Shown piece by piece: positions 1 through 6,758 of a DNA stretch of 26,384 bases. The translations under genes and the position numbers were made by a program. The stretch is taken from positions 1-26,384 of the forward strand of contig DASVTY010000068.1 of NCBI GenBank assembly GCA_036387315.1, written 5' to 3'. The notes under the pieces were generated by a model, which ran no database searches, was not told the origin of the DNA, and worked only from the letters and a program-made list of their open reading frames with translations. The stretch's first letter is position 1. Every line of letters begins with the position of its first letter. The DNA is from JALZCH01 sp036387315. Lineage in GTDB: Bacteria; Acidobacteriota; Blastocatellia; Pyrinomonadales; Pyrinomonadaceae.

Positions 1-1
1 C

Positions 2-298
2 GCGCTTTCAATCATTGATTTGCTGCGCGCCAAAGGCTCGGATGTGACGTATCACGATCCGTTCGTGCCGGAAGTCACGTTTGATCACTCGCACACTTTG
101 GGACACGGCAAGCCGCTTTACAACGCGGAATTAACCGACGATTTAATCAAAAGCGCGGATTGCGTCGTGATCGTGACCGAACATTCAGGAGTTGATTACA
201 AGCGCGTTTGCTCGCTCGCGCCGCTCGTCGTTGATACCAGAAACGCGCTCACAAAAGAAACACGCGGCGACAGCCGTGCCAGAATCGTCAGACTTTAA
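2..298 (+). CDS. Nucleotide-sugar (UDP-) 6-dehydrogenase, C-terminal fragment
   Basis: Only the last 98 codons are inside the window; the frame is open to the left edge, so this is a truncation by the window and not a broken gene. The visible part matches the C-terminal UDP-binding domain of the UDP-glucose/UDP-ManNAc dehydrogenase family: an opening helix (ALSIIDLL), the family's YHDP segment, a central CVVIVTEHSGVDY strand-turn and a closing VVDTRNAL. These enzymes oxidise C6 of a UDP-hexose twice with NAD+ to a uronic acid. The next gene is a UDP-GlcNAc 2-epimerase, which favours a WecC-type UDP-ManNAc dehydrogenase over a UDP-glucose dehydrogenase. The catalytic Cys and the NAD domain lie outside the window, so the substrate cannot be read from sequence. 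Confidence 0.85.
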   Translation, partial: ALSIIDLLRAKGSDVTYHDPFVPEVTFDHSHTLGHGKPLYNAELTDDLIKSADCVVIVTEHSGVDYKRVCSLAPLVVDTRNALTKETRGDSRARIVRL

Positions 299-372
299 GT
301 TCAAGGTTCAAAGTTCAAGGTTTAAAGTTAATTGCTTTTCAACCTTGAACTTTGAACCTTGAACCTTGAACC
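299..372. repeat. Heptamer-built inverted repeat between dehydrogenase and epimerase
   Basis: A 24-nt left arm (299-322) and right arm (341-364) are perfect reverse complements around an 18-nt loop. Each arm is made of head-to-tail 7-nt units of the type TTCAAGG / TTCAAAG, and the right side carries one extra unit (365-372). As RNA it would form a long hairpin directly after the dehydrogenase stop codon and ending 1 nt before the TTG chosen as start of the epimerase. It occupies the place where a ribosome binding site would be expected. Confidence 0.9.
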
Positions 373-373
373 G

Positions 374-1477
374 TTGTTAAAGGTTTTAAATATCGTCGGG
401 GCGCGACCCAATTTTATGAAAGTTGCGCCGATTGTCGCGGAAATGAAGCGGCGGGAAAATGAATTCCTGCCGCTTCTAGTACATACGGGGCAGCATTATG
501 ACGCCGCGATGTCAGATTCCTTTTTTACGGATTTGGGAATGCCGCGCCCGGACGTTTATCTCGGCGTCGGTTCGGCTAGCCACGCCGCGCAGACGGCGCG
601 CGTGATGATTGAATTCGAGCCGATTTTATTGCGCGAAAAGCCCGATTGGGTGCTGGTCGTCGGCGATGTCAATTCAACTCTGGCTTGCGCGCTGGTTTGT
701 TCAAAATTGGGCGTCCGAGTCGCTCACGTCGAAGCCGGGCTTCGTTCGCGCGACCGACAAATGCCGGAAGAAATCAACCGCATTTTAACCGACCAAATCT
801 CGGATTTACTGTTGACACCTTCGCCCGACGCCGACGAAAATCTGGCTGCCGAAGGAATCACGCCGGAAAAAATTAAATTTGTCGGTAACGTAATGATTGA
901 TTCGCTTTTCGAGAATTTGCGGCGGGCGGAAGAATCGAAAATCCGCGCCGAATTAAAGCTCGAAAATCTGGATTACGCAGTCTTAACGCTGCATCGCCCG
1001 TCAAACGTTGACGAGCGACGGACTTTTGAACAAATCTTAAACGCGCTTGAAGCAATTTCCGGGAAATTGCCGTTGATTTTCCCGGTTCACCCGCGAACCA
1101 AAAATCGCATTGCCGAATTCGGTTTTGCCGCGAGAATCGAAGCGAACGAGAATTTGCGTTTGATCGAGCCGCTCGGTTATCTGGATTTTTTGCGGCTTTA
1201 CAGCGGCGCGCGTTTTGTTTTAACCGATTCGGGCGGTTTGCAGGAAGAAACTACGGCTTTGAAAATTCCCTGTTTGACTCTGCGCGAAAATACGGAACGC
1301 CCGGTAACGGTGACTTTGGGAACAAATCGGATCGTCGGAACCCATCCCGAAAAGATAAAAAACGGGGCGTTTGAAATTTTAAATCAAGCCTCAACCGAAA
1401 ACACAAAAATCCCGCCGCTCTGGGACGGCAAAACCGCCGGGCGCATCTGCGATGCTTTGCTGAAATTTCCGAATTGA
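374..1477 (+). CDS. wecB: UDP-N-acetylglucosamine 2-epimerase, non-hydrolysing
   Basis: Interconverts UDP-GlcNAc and UDP-ManNAc in the cytoplasm for surface polysaccharide synthesis. The 367-residue product has the family's full length and landmarks: GARPNFMK at 9-16, TGQHYD at 38-43, GDVNS at 97-101, HVEAGLRS at 118-125, PEEINR at 131-136, LHRPSNVD at 206-213, VHPRTK at 238-243 and TDSGGLQEE at 284-292. By comparison with E. coli WecB, the acidic and His catalytic positions are present (D98, E120, E132 or E133, H207). No in-frame ATG or GTG precedes the conserved N-terminus and an in-frame TGA sits at 353. The start must therefore be a TTG: I chose 374 (giving M-L-K-V-L-N-I-V-G) over 359, which lies inside the palindrome. 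No Shine-Dalgarno is visible. It probably forms an operon with the upstream dehydrogenase. Confidence 0.95.
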   Translation: MLKVLNIVGARPNFMKVAPIVAEMKRRENEFLPLLVHTGQHYDAAMSDSFFTDLGMPRPDVYLGVGSASHAAQTARVMIEFEPILLREKPDWVLVVGDVNSTLACALVCSKLGVRVAHVEAGLRSRDRQMPEEINRILTDQISDLLLTPSPDADENLAAEGITPEKIKFVGNVMIDSLFENLRRAEESKIRAELKLENLDYAVLTLHRPSNVDERRTFEQILNALEAISGKLPLIFPVHPRTKNRIAEFGFAARIEANENLRLIEPLGYLDFLRLYSGARFVLTDSGGLQEETTALKIPCLTLRENTERPVTVTLGTNRIVGTHPEKIKNGAFEILNQASTENTKIPPLWDGKTAGRICDALLKFPN

Positions 1478-1498
1478 TTTTCTCTGCTTTTTGTAACT

Positions 1499-1663
1499 CT
1501 ACATTCTCGCCAAATATTCGACGATTAACACCAGTCCGGCTATCGAAGCCATGAACAAAATACTGAACAATAAAATATGCGGTAAGCGCCAGATTCTTTT
1601 ATGGCAAACGCGACAGCTCAATTGCCAATGTGACATTTTTCTGGCGCAGTAAGGACATTTCAT
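1499..1663 (-). CDS. Small zinc-ribbon protein with one membrane helix (54 aa)
   Basis: A 54-codon frame opens with ATG at 1663 and ends in TAG. Residues 3-20 hold CPYC and CRVC, a CxxC-x10-CxxC arrangement typical of zinc ribbons. Residues about 29-49 form a hydrophobic helix (LLFSILFMASIAGLVLIV), giving a zinc finger anchored to the membrane. Order and spacing match many short bacterial zinc-ribbon membrane proteins whose function is unknown to me. It is convergent with wecB (21 nt between the stops) and divergent from the 962-residue gene. The ribosome site is weak (a GAG about 5 nt upstream). A TATGAT hexamer lies on the - strand at 1720-1725, with only a poor -35 at long spacing. The four precisely spaced Cys argue against a chance ORF. 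Confidence 0.7.
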   Translation of the reverse strand: MKCPYCARKMSHWQLSCRVCHKRIWRLPHILLFSILFMASIAGLVLIVEYLARM

Positions 1664-1845
1664 AACTCAAAAATTCAAAAGCGGGTTTTTGCTAGGTAAA
1701 GCTCAATTTCTTTTAACATATCATAACATTTAACTTCGCTTTTGAGACAAATCCGATTTCGCGTCTTTTATTTTCTCATTGATAAATGATAACTTTTGTG
1801 ATTCGGCTCACTTCACACTGAAAATCCCGATTTGCGAGCGTTTTT

Positions 1846-4734
1846 ATGAAGCGAAAATTTGTGTTGCTGGCATTGTTCGCTTTTCTTTTCGGATTTTTTT
1901 CCGCCAAAAATCCGGTTTCATCTCAAAACGAAAAAGCCGGACGGGAACTCGAACCGCTCGCGCGTCAAGCCGCCGCTTTCGCCGTTTCCGAGCCGGTCGG
2001 TTCATTTGCCCCCGCCCGACCGGAATCGGGTAAAACCAGCCGCCGAATCGAAAAACTTCAGGAAGCTAAAGAAATCAAAAATAAAGAGCGCGTCCGCGTC
2101 GAAGCTCCAAATGCTTTGCACGATGCCGACAACGCTCTCGCGCAATTTTTAGCCGAGCCGATGCCCGCGCCCGTTTTAAGTTTCGACGGTTTATCGAGCA
2201 ACGACAACGCCGCCGCTTACGGTTTTCGCCCGATTCCGCCCGACCCGACCGGCGATGCCGGACCGAATAATTATGTGCAGGCGGTCAATGTTCTCGTCCG
2301 CGTTTACGACAAAGCGGGCAGCGCCGAAACGCCACCTTTTAAACTGAGCAGCTTGTTTGCGCCTTTAAATACACCGTGTTCGCGCCGCGACGACGGAGAC
2401 CCGATTGTTCAGTACGACCAATTGGCAGACCGCTGGATTTTGAGCCAGTATTGCACCGTGCAGCCGCCGTTCAGACAAATGATTGCCGTTTCCAAAACCG
2501 GCAATCCGGCGGGAAGTTATTTTATTTACGAATTCGTAATGCCGAGTTTCAAGCTCAATGATTACCCGAAATTCGGCGTTTGGCGCGACGCTTATTTTAT
2601 GACGACCGACCAGTTTGTCGGGAGCGATTTTGCCGGAACCGGCGCGTTTGCGTTCGCCCGCGAAAAAATGCTCGCGGGCGATCCGGCGGCGAATTACGTT
2701 TATTTCGATTTGGCTTCGCCGTCGCTTGTTCGGCTCGGCGGAATGCTCCCGGCGGATTTGGACGGTTTACAGCCGCCTCCGGCGAGTGCTCCTGGAATTT
2801 TCGTTTCCTACACCGCAACCGAATACGGCGACGCGCAGGACGCGGTTAAAATTTTCGAGTTTCGTCCGAATTTTCAAAATCCGTCGGCTTCGACTTTCGC
2901 TGAACGCCCCGAAAGCCCGATTGCCGTTGCCGCTCTTGATCCGACCAGCCCGCCCGACCGCACGGACATCGCGCAGCCCGCGCCCGGCAATTTGCTCGAT
3001 TCGCAAAGCGACCGTTTGATGTATCGCGTCGCTTATCGAAATCTCGGCGGTTCGGAATCGCTGGTTTTTAATCAAACCGTCCGCGTCTCGCCTGTCGGTC
3101 AGGCTTATCAAGCGGGCGTTCGTGTTTACGAATTAAGAAAAAGCGCGCAAAACGCCGGATTTGCGGTGCAAAATCAAATGACCATCGGCGACGCCGAAGC
3201 GAGCCGCTGGATGGCGAGCGCGGCGCAGGATTTTCAAGGCAATCTGGCGGTCGGGTACAGCTTGTCTTCAAGCGAAAAAAAACCGCAGATTGCATATTCC
3301 GGGCGCGCTTTTGCAGATGCGCCGAACGCCGTTAGAACCGAACGAATTCTGCACGCAGGAACCGGCGTGCAAACCGCTTTCGGTTTTCGCTGGGGCGATT
3401 ATTCGACGCTCGTCGTTGACCCGACGGACGATTGCACTTTCTGGTACACCAACGAATATTACACGGCGGAAAGTCAGCAGGAAAGCCAGTTCGGCTGGAA
3501 AACGCGCGTCGGAAGTTTCAAATTCCCGACCTGTCAAAACGCGCCCCGTGCGGCGATCCAAGGAACAGTCACAAACGCCGCAAACGGACAGCCCGTTGCA
3601 AATGCCGTCGTGCGAATCGGCGCGGATTACGTTCGGCGAACCGATGAAAACGGAAATTACAGTTTTTTATTACCTCCGAATTCACACGCTTTGACAATCA
3701 ACGCACACGGTTTTCGCGGGCAGTCCATCACCGTTTCGATCAGCGACGGCGCGAACACGACGCAAAACTTTGCGCTTCAACCTGCTTCGGCGATGCAAAA
3801 TCTCGGCGTAGAAATCGCTGCGGAAAGCTGCAATCGAAATTTTGCCGTAGAGCCGGGCGAAACTGTGACGGTAAATTTGCCGCTCAGAAATACGGGAGCG
3901 ACGGCGACCGGAAATCTGATTGTTGCGCTCCAGCCGCAAGGCGGCGTGACAAATCCTTCTCCGGCGCAAAATTACGGCGCGGTTGCGGTCGGTCAATTTG
4001 CTATTCGCTCATTTACCTTTAAGGCTTCGCCGAATCTGACTTGCGGCGAAACGATAAATTTATTTTTTCAACTACAAGACGACGGCGAAATCATCGGTAC
4101 AATTACGCAAACTTTTAACGCGGGTGCCATTAGATTTGCTTTGCTCGAAGGTTTTAACTACTTATCCGAACCGAATCTACCGCCGGGCTGGTCAACTTCC
4201 GCGACCGGCGCTCAGGAGCTTTGGCGCAGCATTTTAGTCGAGCCGGTACAAGCGGATTCGGCGGCTTTCTCCGGCGAAGCAATTGTTCCGAGCATAAACG
4301 AGCTGGTTTCGCCTGTTTTCCAAATTGTCTCGGCGCGCGCGCAGCTAACTTTCAGCAACAAATACGATCTCGAATCAACGTTTTTGAGAAACAAGTTTTA
4401 CGACGGCACGGTCTTGGAGATTCGTTACAATCACGGTCAATGGCGCGACATTTTGCAGGCGGGCGGCTCGTTTGCGAGCGGCGGTTACGACGGCGTGATT
4501 GAGAGCAATTTCCAGAATCCGCTTGCCGGCAGATTAGCGTGGTCCGGCAAAAGCGGGACGAATGCAGACGCCGAATTTGTAACAACGCGAGTTAATCTGC
4601 CCGCTTCGGCTGTCGGAAAAAAAGTCCAATTTCGCTGGCGCGTCGGCACGGATACCGGCGGACGCCGATTGGGGCAATGGGTTGACAACGTTGAAGTGCG
4701 GGACGGTTATATTTGCTCTTCATGCTCTAATTAA
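1846..4734 (+). CDS. Large secreted multidomain protein (propeller-like, carboxypeptidase-regulatory-like and CARDB-like domains)
   Basis: The 962-residue product starts with KRK and a hydrophobic segment (residues 4-20), a Sec signal. Residues about 125-560 look like a repetitive beta-rich, propeller-type region (PDPTGDAGPNNYVQAVN near 132; WGDYSTLVVDPTDDCTFWY near 516). Residues 568-645 are a carboxypeptidase-regulatory-like beta-sandwich (IQGTVTNAANGQPVANAVVR, then GNYSFLLPP). Residues 652-760 resemble a CARDB-type adhesion domain, and 765-955 a jelly-roll (MAM/choice-of-anchor-like) domain. No hydrolase active site is apparent, and there is no C-terminal anchor, PEP-CTERM or Por sorting tail. 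It is probably an extracellular or cell-surface protein; its ligand is unknown. A weak GAG precedes the ATG. Other starts are unlikely because the signal peptide begins here. Confidence 0.85.
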   Translation: MKRKFVLLALFAFLFGFFSAKNPVSSQNEKAGRELEPLARQAAAFAVSEPVGSFAPARPESGKTSRRIEKLQEAKEIKNKERVRVEAPNALHDADNALAQFLAEPMPAPVLSFDGLSSNDNAAAYGFRPIPPDPTGDAGPNNYVQAVNVLVRVYDKAGSAETPPFKLSSLFAPLNTPCSRRDDGDPIVQYDQLADRWILSQYCTVQPPFRQMIAVSKTGNPAGSYFIYEFVMPSFKLNDYPKFGVWRDAYFMTTDQFVGSDFAGTGAFAFAREKMLAGDPAANYVYFDLASPSLVRLGGMLPADLDGLQPPPASAPGIFVSYTATEYGDAQDAVKIFEFRPNFQNPSASTFAERPESPIAVAALDPTSPPDRTDIAQPAPGNLLDSQSDRLMYRVAYRNLGGSESLVFNQTVRVSPVGQAYQAGVRVYELRKSAQNAGFAVQNQMTIGDAEASRWMASAAQDFQGNLAVGYSLSSSEKKPQIAYSGRAFADAPNAVRTERILHAGTGVQTAFGFRWGDYSTLVVDPTDDCTFWYTNEYYTAESQQESQFGWKTRVGSFKFPTCQNAPRAAIQGTVTNAANGQPVANAVVRIGADYVRRTDENGNYSFLLPPNSHALTINAHGFRGQSITVSISDGANTTQNFALQPASAMQNLGVEIAAESCNRNFAVEPGETVTVNLPLRNTGATATGNLIVALQPQGGVTNPSPAQNYGAVAVGQFAIRSFTFKASPNLTCGETINLFFQLQDDGEIIGTITQTFNAGAIRFALLEGFNYLSEPNLPPGWSTSATGAQELWRSILVEPVQADSAAFSGEAIVPSINELVSPVFQIVSARAQLTFSNKYDLESTFLRNKFYDGTVLEIRYNHGQWRDILQAGGSFASGGYDGVIESNFQNPLAGRLAWSGKSGTNADAEFVTTRVNLPASAVGKKVQFRWRVGTDTGGRRLGQWVDNVEVRDGYICSSCSN

Positions 4735-4750
4735 TTATTAAAATTCTTTT

Positions 4751-4846
4751 TTGCGTCCTTTGCGTAAAACCTCTGTGTCCTTTGCGGTTTAATTCTAAAA
4801 AAACTTAACCGCAAAGAGCGCAAAGGCTTTACGCGAGGGACGCGAA
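4751..4846. repeat. Inverted repeat of TTTGCG-type units
   Basis: Two 42-nt arms (4751-4792 and 4805-4846) are imperfect reverse complements around a 12-nt A-rich loop. Within each arm the motif TCCTTTGCG (or its complement CGCAAAGGA) recurs with small changes. It lies just after the 962-residue gene and could fold into a long stem in either transcript, so it may act as a terminator or mRNA 3'-end stabiliser. Its architecture is like the palindromes at 299-372 and 8654-8777, but its units differ. Confidence 0.85.
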
Positions 4847-4892
4847 GCTCCTGGTTTTATTCGGCGTCCAGATTCGTTTAACACTCAAATCC

Positions 4893-4898
4893 TATAAT
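4893..4898 (+). promoter_or_regulatory. Possible -10 hexamer upstream of the nuclease operon
   Basis: A perfect TATAAT lies 110 nt before the ATG of the first nuclease gene and after the palindrome, where a promoter would be needed if the palindrome terminates transcription. No convincing TTGACA-like -35 is present at 16-18 nt, so this rests on the hexamer and position only. Confidence 0.3.
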
Positions 4899-5007
4899 AA
4901 GCTGCGCTCTGATTTGCATCAAAAACTTGCAATAAAAGCGTGTGTGTGAGAATTTTAAATTTACCCAATTCCCTTTCCCGTGCGATAAATCCAAAAGGAA
5001 TCGTTTG

Positions 5008-6750
5008 ATGAAGAAATTTTTATCTGTTTTTTTATTCGCTCTTTGTGTGTGCGCCGCGTGGCATTTTGCGGGAAAATCCGCGGCGCGTGAAACCTCAATC
5101 AACAATTTGCCTTCGCCAAACATTGTCGTCAGTCAATTTTACGGCGGCGGCGGGCAAGGCGGCGCGGCGTACAAAAACGATTTCGTTGAGCTTTTTAATC
5201 GCGGCGGCGCGCCCGTCAACCTCAACGGCTGGTCGCTGCAATACGCTTCGGCAAGCGGCGCGGATTGGCTCGTCACAAATCTGCCGAACGCGACGATTCA
5301 GCCCGGACAATATTTTCTGATTCAACTCGGTTTCAACGGCACAGCGGGCGCTGATTTGCCTGCGCCGGATTATATCGCGCCGCTCGTTACGGGGAGAACT
5401 TTTGTTCTCAATATGGCGACCGCTTCGGGGAAACTTGCTCTCGTCAGCACGACCGTTCAGCTTCCCGCCGCGACTTGTCCGATTGATTCTTCAATTATTG
5501 ATTTTGTCGGTTACGGCGATTCGGCAACCTGCTTTGAAAATGTCCGAACGCCTAATTTAAGCGTCGCAACTGCCGGGAAACGCAATGCTAATGGCTGTCA
5601 GGATATGGACAACAACGCAAGCGATTTTACAATCGCCGCTCCCGCTCCGCGTAACTTGCAGACCGCGCCCAATTCCTGCGGGAACATCGGAAACGTTCTC
5701 GCTGCAAGCGGCGCGGCAAATCCGAACACAATTTCGCCGGGCAGCACGACTCTTTTAACCGTTCGCGTCTTTCCCGCCACCGATCCCGCAAGCTCTGGAA
5801 TTTCCGTTTTCGGGAATTTAACAGCAGTCGGCGGCGCGGCGAATCAACAGTTTTTTGACGACGGCAGCAACGGCGACCAAACGGCTGGCGACAATATTTA
5901 TTCCTTTCGGATTCAAATTCCCGCAGGTCAAGCCGGAGGTTCTGTCGTAATTCCGACAACAACGACGGACGCGCAATCGCGCACGGCGAATGCGACGATA
6001 AATCTAACAATTTCCGCGCCGCTGCCGGGCGACGATCCGCTGCTTTTGGGAAATCCGTCAAACGCGACGCAGGATGTCAATAATCCTTTTAATTATTTAA
6101 TGCAGAAACCGCAATACAGTTTGTCGTATCACCGCGACAACGGCACGGCGAATTGGGTTGCGTGGCGGCTTGACTCAAGCTGGATTGGAAGCACGAATCG
6201 GCAGGACGATTTTCGTCCCGACCCGACTTTGCCCGCCGGTTGGTATCAAGTCACGCCCGAAGATTATTCGGGTTCGGGTTTTGACCGCGGACATATGACG
6301 CCTTCGGGCGACCGCACGCGCTCGGTCGCGGACAATTCGGCGACGTTTTTGATGACCAATATGATGCCGCAGACGCCGGAAAACAACCAACGCGCCTGGG
6401 AAGATTTGGAATCTTATTCCCGCACGCTGGCGCAAGCCGGAAACGAGCTTTACATAATTTCCGGCGGCGCAGGCTCGCGCGGGCGCATCGGCAATAATCG
6501 CGTTAACGTTCCCGCAGTGACCTGGAAAGTCATTCTCGTTTTGCCCAACGGCGACAACGATTTGCAGCGAATTAGTAAAAACACGAGAACAATTGCGGTG
6601 ATAGTACCAAACGACAATACCGTCACTCAAAACTGGCGGCAATATCGCACGAGCGTTCAGCGAGTCGAGGCATTGACGGGATATAATTTTTATTCAAATG
6701 TTCCGAAAATCGTTCAAAGCATCATTGAACGGCGCGTTGATAATCAATAA
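5008..6750 (+). CDS. Secreted lamin-tail domain / NucA-type (DNA/RNA non-specific) endonuclease
   Basis: Predicted extracellular nuclease of 580 residues. Residues 1-27 are a Sec signal. Residues 38-170 are a lamin-tail (LTD) beta-sandwich (VVSQFYGGGG, then FVELFNRGGAPVNLNGWSLQ). Residues 235-337 form a second beta-sandwich of the kind seen in secreted proteins (FFDDGSNGDQTAGDNIYSF). Residues 345-575 are the DNA/RNA non-specific endonuclease domain with the DRGHM motif (D426-M430, catalytic H429), and N460 and E468 match Serratia nuclease N119 and E127 in spacing. Such enzymes cut DNA and RNA with Mg2+. The ATG at 5008 is chosen because AAAGGAA lies about 7 nt upstream and the signal peptide begins there; an in-frame upstream extension to 4942 has neither. 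The next gene starts 8 nt after its stop. Confidence 0.92.
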   Translation: MKKFLSVFLFALCVCAAWHFAGKSAARETSINNLPSPNIVVSQFYGGGGQGGAAYKNDFVELFNRGGAPVNLNGWSLQYASASGADWLVTNLPNATIQPGQYFLIQLGFNGTAGADLPAPDYIAPLVTGRTFVLNMATASGKLALVSTTVQLPAATCPIDSSIIDFVGYGDSATCFENVRTPNLSVATAGKRNANGCQDMDNNASDFTIAAPAPRNLQTAPNSCGNIGNVLAASGAANPNTISPGSTTLLTVRVFPATDPASSGISVFGNLTAVGGAANQQFFDDGSNGDQTAGDNIYSFRIQIPAGQAGGSVVIPTTTTDAQSRTANATINLTISAPLPGDDPLLLGNPSNATQDVNNPFNYLMQKPQYSLSYHRDNGTANWVAWRLDSSWIGSTNRQDDFRPDPTLPAGWYQVTPEDYSGSGFDRGHMTPSGDRTRSVADNSATFLMTNMMPQTPENNQRAWEDLESYSRTLAQAGNELYIISGGAGSRGRIGNNRVNVPAVTWKVILVLPNGDNDLQRISKNTRTIAVIVPNDNTVTQNWRQYRTSVQRVEALTGYNFYSNVPKIVQSIIERRVDNQ

Positions 6751-6758
6751 ATCTAAAA

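Noticed and set aside
299..372. CRISPR array or riboswitch at the heptamer repeat
   Set aside because: The units are contiguous 7-mers with no spacers, and arranged as a hairpin; no known riboswitch core is seen.
1664..1845. Promoter pair for the divergent small gene and 962-aa gene
   Set aside because: Only a lone TATGAT on the - strand and AT-rich runs are seen; no -35/-10 pair with proper spacing could be supported.
1779..2033. + strand frame overlapping the 962-aa gene start
   Set aside because: It runs out of frame through the signal peptide and N-terminus of a clear secreted protein, and its product is Arg/Ser-rich with no motif.
4942..5007. Upstream extension of the lamin-tail nuclease
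   Set aside because: The added residues precede a complete signal peptide, and the AAAGGAA ribosome site belongs to the ATG at 5008.
6175..6642. Open - strand frame of 155 codons
   Set aside because: It is antisense to the NucA-type catalytic domain; the Arg/Ala/Val-rich product looks like a shadow frame.
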